From assembly GCA_964019165.1 (NCBI GenBank), contig OZ025276.1, positions 3,905,840 to 3,969,839 of the forward strand: a stretch of DNA of 64,000 nt, written 5' to 3'. Shown one piece after another: positions 1-12,300 of the stretch. The number at the start of each line of letters is the position of its first letter. Position 1 is the stretch's first letter. Origin of the DNA: Mastigias papua (lineage: Eukaryota > Cnidaria > Scyphozoa > Rhizostomeae > Mastigiidae). The position numbers were made by a program, and so were the translations under genes. The notes under the pieces are model-generated. The model was given only the letters and a program-made list of their open reading frames with translations, had not been told where the DNA came from and searched no databases.

Positions 1-254
1 CCTCATAACTACCCTACACCCTAACCCTATACCGCTGTGGAGCATCATCCTCCTGGATGCCGCACTGGCGCATGGGTGTCACCCTGCATCACTTTGGTGT
101 GACCCTGCGAGGTATAGCTCTCTCCCTAAATACTGCTGATATCTTATCAAAAACAAGAGAGACTAATAAGAACAGTTTTTAAGATAACCCAAGAATAAGA
201 AATATAAGCCAAATACAGCAAGAAAATCTATGTATATACTGTAAGCAAAAACTA
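1..254. other. no gene seen, left edge
   Basis: I see no coding signal here. The first 40 bases contain a short CCCTAACCCT-like run, but it does not continue as a telomeric array. Confidence 0.4.
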
Positions 255-497
255 CAATCTTGGACAAAACTTATGAGACAAACTGAAATGTTCCTAAAGA
301 CTGGCATTACTTTCACATTTTCCCCTCCCCCCCCTAACTCAATGTTGACCAAATGGTATAGAGTGGTTTCCCTACCATTCAACATTGATCTAAAGGGGGA
401 GAGGGGGTCAACTAGTGTTGTATCAAGCGGTAGTTAAGGAATTGGTAGGTCTACCTAACATTGGGTTGATAGTCTCATTATATTTTGTCCAAGATTG
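255..497. mobile_element. hairpin MITE, CAATCTTGG family, copy 1
   Basis: A 243-bp non-coding element. It begins CAATCTTGGACAAAA and ends with the exact reverse complement. Almost the whole length is self-complementary: a C-run near 325-338 faces a G-rich run near 395-407, and ATGTTGACC-like arms face each other around a centre near 365. The same sequence recurs at 4878-5122, and a diverged relative lies at 38987-39283. The left flank is TA and the right flank TC, compatible with a decayed TA duplication as in Tc1/mariner-type elements. It has no coding capacity and would need transposase in trans. Confidence 0.8.
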
Positions 498-841
498 TCT
501 ATATTGAAAATGAAGCAGAACTTTCTCTCCAACAATCAAAATGCTCACCTACCTACCCCCAATACATAGATAGTGAATATGTGCATCTGCTGCAATATGG
601 AACATATTCACAATCCAAGAAGGGTGGTGGGGCTGGCTTGGGGGGGTCAGGGAGGAAATAACCAAAATATTTCTTGTTTGTCATATTTATATAAAGTTGA
701 CAGAATATCATCAGAATTGTTTCTATGTGGCTATGTAGCCTCGTTCTGAAACATGTGATACATTCTGGCACGCAAATTGAGATCAATGTGATGGTAAACA
801 CACACTGTTCTTGTAGGCATATATCATATAAATATCTGAAC
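498..841. other. no gene seen
   Basis: This is the spacer between the MITE and the Rep-like gene. Open frames on either strand run into the Rep region antisense and match nothing I recognise. Confidence 0.4.
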
Positions 842-2228
842 ATGTCGACTCTCTCTGATACGCATAGTGGCCGTAGGCAATATCTTGTCACATACTCCCA
901 AGTAGATCCCAGCAAGTTTCCAACTAGAGAGAGCTTTGCTGCAATGTTAGAAGAAGAATTCACTGCAGGGACATCTGCAGTGAAGGTTAAGCATTGGGCT
1001 TGTTGCCGAGAGCCCCATGAAAATCGTGGTTTCCATTATCACTGTGCAATAAAGCTGACGGGGACTAAGAAATGGATTTCCTTCAAGCACAGAGTCATGA
1101 ACAAGTATGGTGTGGTTATAAATTTCAGTGATAGTCATGACCACTATATTAGTGCATATAAGTATGTATGCAAGTATGACAAAGAAGTGGCTCATCATCA
1201 TCATCACCCAAATGTGGAAGATGTTGCTTTGCCGATGACCCACTGTGCTATTGCAGCAAACTGAGTGGCTGGTAAGAAAAGAAACTCCGCCAAACTGGGA
1301 AAAGAACCAGGAATTGACGTAGCAGCAAAAAAGAAGCGTTTGACAAATTCTCAGGTTGCAAATTTCATCTGGCGAGAAGAGACACAAACGTATACAGAGA
1401 TGCTTGCCATTGCAGAAAAGAGACGAGATGAAGGACAAGATGACTTGGCAGAGTTTATTTTCTCTCGCTCTGAGAAGCATCTAAGGGAGCTCCTTACCAA
1501 AGCTTGGCTTATAAAGGATGCACCAGCAAAAATTGCTGGCACCAAGATCTCACGATTTGAGAGGGTGAGGGAGGCACTAAGTAAACTGTGTTGCTAACTG
1601 CAACAAAGCATGCTATGAATGTGCAACCGAGGTTTTGCGTTTAAACAACATAGCTATAGGCTCTTATGCAATGAGTTTGAGAGATAGCCTCGAGCATGGA
1701 CGAGGGAAGTTCAGGAACGCCATATTGGTTGGTCCAGCAAAGTGCGGCAAAACATTTATGTTGAAACCCTTCAAATGTATTTTTAAGGAAAGGGAAATTC
1801 TTGAAAATCCATCCAATGACAGATTTGGATAGGTGGGTGCAGAAAAAGCATCCGTTCTCATTCTGCAAGACTACAGATGGAGCAAAGAAAGTATTGCATG
1901 GAAGGATTTGCTGCTCCTTCTTGAGGGTGAAACGGTTATGTCACCAGCACCAAAACACTTTTATGCTGAAGACATAGTAATAGACAGTAATGTTGCCATA
2001 TTTGCAACAGGGAAAGCACCCATAACATACAAAGGGCCATACAATACAACAGATGCTGGTGAGGATGCCATGATGAGTGTCCGTTGGAAGGTAATCAAGT
2101 TCTATCACCAATTTTCCGAGATGGACCAGAAAGTTGTGGAGCCCTGTGCTTGCTGTTTTGCAGAGCTTGTCTTTGTGCGAGCAGACTACAAAGCTAAGAT
2201 CAAACACCTAAATATACCTTTTCATTAA
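842..2228 (+). pseudogene. rolling-circle Rep-like gene (HUH endonuclease plus SF3 helicase), broken
   Basis: A gene resembling the replication initiators of circular single-stranded DNA viruses, here a chromosomal copy. From the ATG at 842, residues 14-18 (YLVTY) fit motif I, residues 65-67 (HYH in GFHYHC) are the metal-binding HUH motif, and Y108-K111 (YVCK) is the nicking-tyrosine motif. A histidine run follows at about 118-122. Downstream are a Walker A motif (GPAKCGKT, near 1732), a Walker B-like VLILQDYRW (near 1857), a motif C-like IFATGK, and MMSVRW with a candidate arginine finger. Breaks: in-frame TGA at 1262-1264, a frameshift between about 1597 and 1635, and TAG at 1830-1832 directly before VGAEKA. 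AATAAA overlaps the stop. No capsid gene is seen nearby. It could be a viral capture or a transposon-borne Rep; the window cannot say which. Confidence 0.75.
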
Positions 2229-2276
2229 ATAAAGTAGATATCAATATTTACGCAAGGAGTGTGGCGGATAGTCACC

Positions 2277-2400
2277 AACGAGTGAAGTTAAGAAACTTCC
2301 TTTTGGCTGGTCTGGCAAATTGCAGTAAACCGTTATATAAGACCCATTAGAGAGTACTTCTGAGGAAAGCGAACTGTTTTGTTGCAAACTATGTTGAATA
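2277..2400 (+). pseudogene. possible second Rep helicase scrap
   Basis: About 50 bp after the Rep-like gene, one frame reads RVKLRNFLLAGLANCSKPLY. It lines up with the RGKFRNAILVGPAKCGKT stretch of the preceding gene, with the Walker A glycine and lysine region altered and a TAG soon after. The match is short and judged by eye. It could be a tandem second copy or a diverged duplication. Confidence 0.4.
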
Positions 2401-2514
2401 TTTCTTACCGATAATTTCATGCGTAATCATATAGGCTTAAAAGAAATCACTTTGGCAACATAAATGCTATATGCTTTCAAAACTATTGCTATCAAATGCA
2501 CGTTTCCATATATA

Positions 2515-2765
2515 TTGCCACATGTTTCCATACATGTTTCCATACATGTTTCCATACATGTTTTCAAACAGTCTAAGGCATTAGTACTAACTTCAACATG
2601 TTTCCACATGTTTGCACTCTTGTTATAAAAAAAATAATATATTCTTTTTTTATAAAAACAGTGGAAACATGTGGAAACATGTGGAAGTTAGTACTTATGC
2701 CTAATAGGATGGGTGGAAACATGTATAGAAACATGCATGGAAACATGTATGGAAACTTGCATAAA
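2515..2765. repeat. foldback of ACATGTTTCC-type repeats
   Basis: The left arm has repeated CATACATGTTTC units, then TTAGTACTAACTTC, then CATGTTTCCACATG. The right arm repeats the same blocks in reverse complement, with CATGTGGAAACATG, then GAAGTTAGTACTTA, then GGAAACATGTATGG units. The loop near 2625-2660 is A/T-rich. The arms are imperfect and about 110-120 bp each. It is either a MITE or a palindromic minisatellite. Confidence 0.65.
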
Positions 2766-3514
2766 ACCAAAGTACATGTGAAAGTGCTTTAGAAACATGC
2801 TTTGTCATGACTTATATAGGAACACCCATTCAGATATGAAAACAAACTGCTTTTGATTATTTTTACAAGAAACAAACATGTGATACAAATCTTTTGAGAG
2901 GAGACTGTCTACAAAAACAAACATATAGACCTAAGTAACAGATGCATATATAACTGTAACAAAGCAGTAGAAGCAGAATAAATTAGTACATTATAATAAG
3001 GGATCAATTACTTCATTAATTAAGTATCTTGCATGTTGCAAAGGAATGCATTGCAATTTGATTGTACTTTTTCACTTATCTGAAGAGCTTGAAAGATTTT
3101 TCTTACAAGAGGTTTGGAATACTCTTACATAGTAAGAGCATGGCTTCTACATATTTTTGGTAATTGTCAGTTAAAATGTTAATGATACAAGGGTGAAAAT
3201 AGGAAGTTCTTCACATATTTACTTTGAAATACCTACCATGTAAAGTGCTTATATCTACCTTGGTATCAACAAATGTGTGGATATCAATGTCAAAGGTTCA
3301 ACTCATCAGTTGTCAGTCAATAGTGCTATTGACTGCTGGTAGGATGAAAAACTTACATGATTCTTTTGCACCTATGGATTTGTCATCACCCAACAGATGT
3401 CTTCAATGGCTACTCTAAATGAAATACAATAAGAGAAGTAAATGTCATGACCCCTTTCTTAGCATACAAGTCTATTCTACAAATCATAAGCATGTGACAG
3501 TTGTCTAATGTTAG
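2766..3514. other. no gene seen
   Basis: AT-rich sequence with only short open frames and no recognised motif. It presumably includes the 3' side of the Tc1-like element, but I could not define terminal inverted repeats for that element. Confidence 0.4.
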
Positions 3515-4615
3515 TTAGTACTTTATTCTCATGCCTTTAGCTTTCAAAACCATCTCTATTCTCTTGTCCATTGTTTCTATTATTTCATCAATCTCTTCTA
3601 CTGGGTATTCTATCATCGCTTCCCTTACACAAGCTGAAAATTCTTGAAATGTTTCCTTTCGTATTCTGTCATCAAGAGCCTGTTGCCTTAGCTTATTATT
3701 AACCATGTGAAAAAAGGTGTCAATAGGATTTAAGTCTGGAGATCTGGAAGGAATTTCGAACACTGTTGCATTCACATAATCAAAAGCTACTCCAGCTGCT
3801 TTGCTATTTTGTCTTGGGCATCCATCCTGCAAGAAGCGTCTTCCCTTAGGATCACTACCTTGTTCACAAGCGTTGTTAAATGAAGAGTAGACAATCTCTG
3901 CCATTTTCTCACCATTTATTGCCCCTGACTATTGTTCACATAACACAACACCATGGTTGTATGAGATCCCCACCATAAAATTATAGTTGATTGCAGCTTC
4001 CTTTATACCCTTTGATGTGCAACCAATGGTCAACCCTTCACATTTTCTTCTCCATTCACGGGCTTTTGGTGCTTGATCAAATGGATTTGTTTTGTATTCA
4101 AATCCTTTGCCATCTAAATAGAATGATATAGGTCGAGTCCATAAATCTCGTCCGAGTTTAAACTTACATATTTTCCTACAAAATTTCATTCTATTCTTCA
4201 TATCATTTGAAGATAAGAGACCTTTCTTCCGCAATCTTAAATACCCATATCCTTCTTCGTTCATTACCCTTCTAACTGTTCGATTTGACACCTTACGTTC
4301 TATGCCAACTCCAACAGCAACACGCCGTGATGTAAATGAACCCTCACTTTTACGAAGTTTGGGAATACACCGTAAAATGTGCCTCCTGTCCTGGTTCGTT
4401 AGCTTTGCAGGGCAACCTTTGTTCTTTTTACGGGCATCGTGATTTGCTCTGTTGAATGGCTTTTTTGCATGCCTATAAATCATGGCTTTGCTATACTGAG
4501 AAACCATTTTCAATAATTTTGCACCTGATACTCCACTAGTCTGGTAGAGAGTAGCTATTTCTATAGAGTGCTGAATAGTTACCCCATTCTTCCCTGCCAT
4601 TTGTCTTTCTAGCAC
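3515..4615 (-). pseudogene. Tc1/mariner-like transposase with one stop
   Basis: A 367-codon frame interrupted only by TAG at residue 229 (near 3929-3931). The N-terminus is helix-turn-helix-like (SIEIATLYQTSG, then a second block with KLTNQDRRHILR), typical of the paired-like binding domain of Tc1/IS630 transposases. Catalytic candidates are D168 (FYLDGK), D264 (LQDGCPRQN) and D299 (SPDLNPID), with 34 residues between the last two. That is a DD34D pattern, where Tc1 proper has glutamate last, although the SPDLNP motif is Tc1-like. The enzyme would cut and paste at TA. It could be the source of the nearby TA-flanked MITEs, but no shared termini were found. Confidence 0.8.
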
Positions 4616-4717
4616 ATTACAGTTGAATGTCAGAAAATGTACCTTTATATAAGCATAAAAATCATCAAGTTACTTGGACTTTTCTTAGTGATACCTCTGC
4701 CACTAGAATAGAAAATG

Positions 4718-4755
4718 TTGTTGTTGTTGCCATTTATGTTGTCGTTGTTGTTGTT
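4718..4755. repeat. GTT-rich microsatellite
   Basis: A short interrupted run of GTTGTTGTT units in otherwise non-coding sequence. Confidence 0.6.
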
Positions 4756-4877
4756 TTCTTTGGTTGGAGTACTCAGGTCGTGCTATTGCTATATTGAGTA
4801 GACTTTAATTGCTGTGACAAGTTGCTGTAGCACTTGATATTTGCTAGATATTTGTCTACGTTTGACGAAGTCAAAGA

Positions 4878-5122
4878 CAATCTTGGACAAAATTTATGAG
4901 ACAAACTGACATTTTCCTACAGACTGGCATTGCTTTCACATTGTCCCCTCCCCCCCCCCTAACTCAATGTTGACCAAATGGTATAGAGTGGTTTCCCTAC
5001 CATTCAACATTGATCTAAAGGGGGAGAGGGGGTCAACTAGTGTTGTATCAAGCTGTAGTTAAGGAATTGGTAGGTCTACCTAATGTTGGGTTGGTAGTCT
5101 CATTATATTTTGTCCAAGATTG
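4878..5122. mobile_element. hairpin MITE, CAATCTTGG family, copy 2
   Basis: Nearly identical to 255-497 and in the same orientation, with the same CAATCTTGGACAAAA termini, C-run, central ACCAAATGGTATAGAGTGG and G-rich arm. The length is 245 bp. The right flank is TA and the left GA. The two copies bracket the Rep-like gene and the Tc1-like gene as direct repeats about 4.4 kb apart. Confidence 0.8.
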
Positions 5123-7384
5123 TAGTTAAGGTCAAATAGATTATCAAAAGCATTTCCACAATCATCTTAGAGGATGTTGGATTGTAGGTTGTCTGTTGCT
5201 ACAGTGTCATTTGTATATGCTGTTTTCTGGCTTTGAATTCGTTTCTTAATGCTACATCGTGCGATAATGTACTGTTTCTTATTGTTTCTTTATTGTTGTC
5301 TGTCTGGTGGAGGAGGAAGGGGGTGGCTCTCTCAAAAGAAAATAGGAAACAGTATTTCTGTCTAGTCAAAAGAAAGATATACAACTGTTTCAAAAGAAGA
5401 AAAGGAAGCGCAATGTCTCTGATATATTAGCGGCGCAAACAGAGACAAACAAGTTGTAAAAGTTGAAGAAAAACAGGACAACCTCATCTCCCAAATATTT
5501 GAAAATTAATAAATGGGGGGTCCTAATAAGTTCCGGGAGGGTTGGAAAAAAATTGTAACATTAATAAGCATCCCGGGACATTTATTAGGAACCAAAGAGT
5601 AGGTTTATACTCTAATCTACTATAAGAAATATGTTTTGCTGCGAGAGAGCACCGTTGTATTTGCTAGATAAATTGACCAGAGTAGAGAATTAAGCTTATG
5701 TTAGCTTAAAACCAGATCTATACAAAAAAGAAGTTTAGAGAAACTACTGCTCAGTTTCTTCTACTATATTTAACCACAATCTTTATTGTTTGTTCCTTTC
5801 CTCTAGTATCCGTGACATTACTTCACTCGACTTCGTTTCACTTCCTATCTCTCCTTCTCCTTGACAACTCAATAACTAGAAACATTGTTTACATAAGATT
5901 TACCACCTGAATGGCGCTTATTGTTCAAGTTCAACTTGTCCTATTCAGTAACCAAACAGTTTTAGGTGAATGAGAAATAGTATTTGATTAGATATAACAG
6001 TTTGAAACGAGTGTTATCGCTCAAATGGAGCCATAAAATAGCACTACTTACCGCTCTGGCTTCGACCGAAATCCAAAAGATTTCAACGTTCAGCGGGTGA
6101 CATTACTGACAGCACTGCTGATAGCTACTAAAAATAAGTTTCCTTTGCTTCTTTATGGTAAATCCAGAGATTTTATAAAGAATGTAAAGAAAAACTTGAT
6201 TCAACCCTATGCACCTCTGTAGTCAACATTGCTTTCTGGTGTACCGAAACTCATTCTCAAACCAAAACCCTCGTTTGCTCTATGAAACATGCGTTGTGGA
6301 AGTGGCTAAAAGTTGGCCTTCTGGTGAATCTCTATTCTGTGACTCAGATGAAGGACAGGTTTCTGCAACGGATGCGACTTTGTATGCATCATGTGTAACA
6401 ATAGCTGTATGAACACTGGTGTGAATGCCGTGAATGCTAGAATGATGTTTACCTTAACATTTACTACATTGTCTCTTTGCAGTACAAGCAGATGTACAAT
6501 GGCAGGGATGTAAACAATTTAAGCATAATTTTAAATGAATAACAGCAGCAGATTTGGCATTAGCAGACATTGTTCATTGAGAAGACGCATGCAAACTGTC
6601 CATAATTGACAGCACATCTGAATAGTTGTCAATAACATACTGGATATACTTGGTTCATATGAATCGTAATGTGGCAAAGGGTGTTGAGGAGTTTGGAAAG
6701 GACTTGTTTGCAGCTGCTCCTCCCGAGAAATGAAATCTGGTAGACTATCCGTAAATAACTTAAGGTCAAGCTGTGTGCCCTTTCCAGAGTCCCCTAAGGA
6801 ACCTCTAACCTTTCCAGGCAGTTTATTGGAGTTATGAAGGGGGCACAAGCTTGAATATCACTCTTTAGTGCTTGAAGAGAGCGAAATCTCTCATCTATGA
6901 AATATAAAAGTTTCTTAAACTAGACGCTGATCTGACAACCCATGCTCTAGTGGGCTCTCAGATTGTCAAGTGGAATTATAAGCAATAAGATGATATGGAA
7001 TCACAAAGAGCCCATAACGTCATGCCAAACCTTGTTGGTTTATTTGGCATATACTGTAGAGAACCTATGCAGGCTTTTGTAGCAATCATTTGCTCATCAG
7101 TACTCAAGCTAAGTTATGGTGCATACATTTCAGAAACCTGTGACTCAGTACCTTATCAAGGTTTCCAAGCTTAAAGAGTCTATCTTAGTTATAGCAATAG
7201 GGGAGCCTCCTTCTCATTAGTTTAGCTACTTAGGAGCTTCCTCCTTAAGAAGTCTTTGCGCTTTTTTCCCTTTTTATGTTGTTTCTATTTTCATTTAATT
7301 ATCTTGTTAAGTTAAGTTTGTAGGTGATTATTGTATATTGTATTAATGCAGAATCTAAGTTATATTACATTACAGTTACAAAAG
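5123..7384. other. about 2.3 kb without a recognisable gene
   Basis: Open frames at 5199-5430, 6209-6412 and 6531-6848 show no family motif I recognise. The stretch includes the short palindrome listed at 5519-5592. The right part may include the decayed 3' half of piggyBac A, but I cannot trace it. Confidence 0.4.
5519..5592. repeat. short inverted repeat
   Basis: Arms GGTCCTAATAAGTTCCGGGA and, reversed, GGTTCCTAATAAATGTCCCGGGA are separated by about 32 bp. It could be a very small foldback element or the join of two element ends. Confidence 0.45.
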
Positions 7385-8902
7385 AAAAAGTTAGGGTGGC
7401 TATGTGGTACCTGTTTACTGCTATCAGCAAGGTGTAAGTTCCTCGAAATTTGCCTGAAGTGGTTCCTTTGACATTACTGCTCGAAACCAAGGCATACTGA
7501 TTATGCCCTTCATCCAGTAATCATCAAGTGATGGAAGCTTTGCTTTTCCCATAGCAATCTTCATAACAATGAATGCCATAACCTCCTCTCTTGCTGTCTC
7601 AAAGCTTGGGGGAACTTTCTTGATTCTGCTAACTTGCTTGTAAAACATGTCTGTTTGGTTCACAATATGACCAATGATGCTGTATTGAAAAAACAGTAAA
7701 AAATGATCCAAAATAGACTCTGCTACTGTTGCTTGCCTTTTTTAAGCCAGAAAAGTCAGCAAATGGGAATTCACTGTAAGAGTTTTCAAATTGTCCATTT
7801 ATGCATTCCCATTTGTCATCTCCATTACTTTTGACAGGCCTGTTTTGAGCTATTTCAGTAGTAGGCTGCTGCCTTTTACAGCTTCTTTGGCTGCTCTTTT
7901 TACACTTATCTTTCCTCTCATTTGTTGCTGTAGCTTTGCTTCCTCTTAGGGCACGCATCTCCAAGTGATCATCATTCCTGACATCTCCACCATTACCATC
8001 ATTGCTATCATTTGTTGCATTACATTGGCTATTTGCAAAAGAGCCAGTGTCAAGGAATGAGGCATCTTTATCACAGCCAAGATTGTCATTGTCATCATTC
8101 CATAGTTCAAGCTTTAAAACTACTTCTAGTTCTAAAAGCAATCAACAGTAAAATATATCAAAATGAATTTCCATCCTTATTTTTACACTGAAAGGCACTG
8201 GTTGAAGTAAGGACTGACAAATATATGAAGCTAATTTTCATTATCACTCTCGCATTCAATTCATGATTCTTTGTGTGGTGCATATATACAACATCACACT
8301 TCCATGGTGACAGATTGTTGACACATTCAAAAAGGTGGCAGGAAGGATTCAATGTTTTGGAACAAACTACAACAGTAATGACATCAATATTTATGATTCT
8401 ATAGCATACATTGAAAAGCTACTAGTTACTATCAGCAACAAGCAAAAGAATGAAAAACTCACATCTTCATTCAGCACACTATCTTTGTAGCATGGTTCAT
8501 TAGGTCCTTTCCTAATCACTGCCATCTTCACAAAGTTCACCTTCCTCTATTGAGCTTAATTCACTTGATAGCTCACTATAACAATTGCTATCCTCTTCCA
8601 AATTCCACAGTTCAGCCAAAGTCTCTTCAGTAGTCAAAAAATGTCATTTACACCCGTCTTTTTTGCCACTGATGCTACTATATGCTGACTCGTGATCGGC
8701 CACGACATTTGTTTGCAACTTCTGGAAAATACTAGCTCAACTACTGGACTGTTTTTCAAATTAACAAATCAAAAGGTATAAAGCACAGTGCAATACTACT
8801 TTGAGACTAACAATACCTCCTGTCAGCTCAAGTAGATGAACAAGAGGCAAATTATGATGTATGCTAAGGGGTCCATGTCTGGATCCTGTGGCTCTTAGAG
8901 GG
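7385..8902 (-). pseudogene. piggyBac A transposase, 3'-truncated
   Basis: Minus-strand pieces of a piggyBac-type (DDE_Tnp_1_7) transposase. An acidic N-terminal region (LWNLEEDSNCYSELSSELSS, near 8540-8640) is followed by a low-complexity linker near 7800-8100. The start of the core reads IVNQTDMFYKQ, MAFIVMKIAMG, LPSLDDYW and FRAVMSKE at 7440-7700. After a further frameshift, ISRNLHLADSSKQVP continues to about 7390. The catalytic aspartates and C-terminal Cys-rich domain are absent. The upstream end is marked by TTAA at 8903-8906 followed, on the minus strand, by CCCTCTAAGAGCC, as expected for a piggyBac terminus. There are several frameshifts. Confidence 0.7.
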
Positions 8903-9398
8903 TTAAGCAATGGTAGCAATATGAGATGTGACACAGATACCATGCAGCTTCAATACAGTTATGCTATAGTCTATCAGTTGACTGTTAAGCCTACTTCACA
9001 CTTGATGCATTTTTTGTGATGCTGCCCATATAAGGTTCCCATTTTTTGACGTACTGCATGCACATCACGTTTTTTAAGCCATGCGTCACTATACGGCAAA
9101 GTTGGAACTATTCAACTTTGGTGCATCGAGACGCACCAGAACAATAGCAAGAGTCAAGATAGATGGACAAAGTGGCATGAAAGTGATGCTTGTGATTCAC
9201 CAGTAGCAAGGTAGGTCAAGCGACAGCAAGCAGCATAGCTGGTGGCAAAGGCTAACAAAAATGAGATCTTTGTTTTGTCAACGATGGTCCTACCAAGTGG
9301 AGCAGATCATAAAATACAGAAGCAATAATTAAAATGCATGGTATGATCTTGCAGTCTCATCTCTGTTATTACAGTAGAGTAGTGTCCCTGGTGCTCAT

Positions 9399-12300
9399 CA
9401 TCATCATCATCATCATCAAGTTCCGTCGAGTCGTTTTCGACTCCTGGTGATTTCTTGCACGAACCTTCTCCACTTGCTTCTATCTTGTACCAGTTCTTTC
9501 AACTCTGTCAAATCTTTACCAGTTACTTCCTTCAAATTGTCAAGCCACCTCATCCTTTGCCTCCCTCTTTTCCTTTTTCCTTCACATTTTCCTACTAGTA
9601 TACTCTTTTCCAAACTATCTTTGCTTCTCATAATGTGCCCAAAATAGCTAAGCTTTTGATTGTTTATTTTTCCTTCAAGTGATATGACTGGTTGGATTTG
9701 TGCTAATACATTTGCATTGGTACTTTTATCTATCCATGAAATTTTTACTAGTTTTCTCCAACACCAGAGCTCTAAAGCATCTATCTTTTTTCTTTCTTTT
9801 TTCCTTATAGTCCAGCTCTCACATCCATACAAAAAAACAGAAAATATTAAGGTGTTTACTAGTCTACTTTTTGTCTTCAGAGCTAAATCATGGTTCTTTA
9901 TCACATGTGCTAACTTTTTCATTGTTGTTCAGGTCAATCCTATCCTCCTTCTTATTTCACTATCGCTGCCTCCATTTCTTGTTATTTGGCTGCCTAAGAA
10001 TATGAAACTTTCCACTATTTCTATATATTCATCATCAATTTTGAATTCTGTTATATTATCTGTTGTCATAAGCTTTGTCTTTTTTATGTTTAGATATAGT
10101 CCAGCCTTCTCACTTTCATCTTTTACTCTTTTTATTAGGTTTTTCATCCCATGTTCAGTGTCTTCCACCAATGTGGTGTCATCAGCATATCGCATATTGT
10201 CAATTACTTGTCCTCCAAGTTTGATCCCTGTTTCTGTACTGTCAAGTGCTTTTCGCATGATTATCTCAGTGTACATATTAAACAAGTATGGTGATAAGAT
10301 GCACCCCTGCCTTACTCCTTTGCCAATATTAAACCATTCTGTGTTACCCTTTTCTGTTCTTACAGTAGCCTCTTGTCTGTTATACAAACTGCACAATATA
10401 TTAATTAAATGTTCTGGAATTCCAATTTCCCGTAGTGCTAGCCATAGCTTTTCATGATCGACACAGTCAAATGCTTTGCTATAATCTATGAAACATAGGT
10501 ATAAAGGTTGTCCAAATTCATGACATTTTTCTTGTATCCATCTGATATTGTTAATATGATCCCTAGTGCCTCTTCCTTTTCTAAACCCTGCTTGCTCATT
10601 AGCTATTTCTCTTTCCATGTATGGTTCAATTCTTTTTTGACTGATCTTTAGTAGTATTTTACTAGTATGTGAGATTAATGCGATGGTACGATTGTTTGAA
10701 CATATGCGTGTGTCTCCTTTCTTTGGCAGTGGGATATATATTGATCTCTTCCAGTCAGTAGGCCACTCGCCAGTATCCCATATTTTCCTGCAAAGTGTAG
10801 TGATTATTTTAATTCCATTCTCTCCAGCTGTTTTAACAAGCTCTATTGAAATATTGTCTACCCCGGGTGATTTATTGTTTGCTAATTTCTTTAGTGCTAG
10901 CCTTACTTCCTCTTCTAAAATATTGGGCTCATTTTCCAGTGTGAGTGATTTTATGAAATTATCTTTTATTTGGTTGTTCTTCTTATAAAGATGTTCTACA
11001 TATTCTTTCCACCTGTTTTTTATGTCTCTTTCCTCAGTGAGATTATTTCCTTGTTCATCTTTGATTACTCCTACTTTTGGACTGAATTGTCTTGTAAAAT
11101 TTTTGATGGTTTTGTATACTTCTTTTGTTTTTCCTTTTTTCATATTATCCTCTACTTTTTCACACTCCTTAATGATGAATGATTCCTTGTCTTTCCTTCC
11201 TTGTCGTTGGAATTCTGCATTTAATGTTTTGAATTCATCCCACTTTTTATTACATTTAGCCAGTTTTCTCTTCTCATCGGTTTTAATTGTGTCCTCAGAT
11301 AACCATTTACTTCTTTTCACTATCTTTTTCTTTGGAATAAGATTTTCTGCTTCTGACAATATTGGCTCTTTAATTTCTTCCCATAATTCATTTGGAGCTT
11401 TCTCTGATATATTCTCGTTTTCCAGAATTTCAAACCTATTAGATACTGCAACTGTGTAGTTATCGCTAATGTTACTTAAATCATATCTTATATCTGTTTT
11501 TATTTGCTTTGCTTTTCTTAGCTTTATTTTAATTTTTGCAATAAGTAACTCATGATCTGATCCACAATTGGCGCCAGGTAATGTTTTGGCTAAATGTATC
11601 ATACTTCCCCATCTGTTTTGTATAATGATGTAGTCTATCTGGTTTCTGTATCTTTGATCAGGAGATGTCCATGTGTAAAGTCTTCTTTTTGGTTGTTTAA
11701 ACAATGTGTTTGCTATTGACATTTCATTTTCACTGCAGAATTCAAGAAATTTGTCACCTGCATCATTTCTGTCCCCTAGTCCATATTGTCCTGTTATATT
11801 TAGAAACTTTTTGTCTCCCACTTTTGAGTTCCAGTCACCCACGATAATTAATATGTCTGTTTTAGATATTTTGCTAATGGTATTTTCTAACTCAGAATAA
11901 AACTGTTCTTTTACATCTTCATCGCTGTCAAGTGTGGGAGCATATACTTGTATAATTGTAATGCTTGTGGGTTTTCCTTGAAGTTTTATTGTTATAATTC
12001 TATCATTTACTGGATTGTATCCTAATACGTATTTTGATAATTTTTTGTTAATTATAAATGCAACTCCATTTCTTCTTTGATCACTTCCTGAAAAGTATAT
12101 CGTATGATTCCCTGAATTAAAATGACCTCTGTCAGTCCATCTCATTTCACTGATACCAAGTATATCTAAGTTGTTTCTTTCCATTTCATTTTTAACTATT
12201 TCTAACTTTCCAATGTTCATGCTTCTAACATTCCAAGTTCCAATTGTATGTAGTTTTCTTAAGCATAGGTTACACTCTCCTTTCCTGTTTGGATCAGAAT

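Noticed and set aside
1..40. Telomere-like CCCTAACCCT at the left edge
   Set aside because: Only one or two irregular units; no array.
947..1480. Long minus-strand frame across the Rep gene
   Set aside because: Antisense shadow of the Rep frame; no motif.
2515..2600. Possible CRISPR array from repeated CATACATGTTTC
   Set aside because: Units are adjacent without unique spacers, and the genome is eukaryotic.
6531..6848. 105-codon minus-strand frame as a host gene
   Set aside because: No recognisable domain and no splice or codon evidence I could judge.
9660..10457. 265-codon plus-strand frame
   Set aside because: Antisense to the RTE reverse transcriptase.
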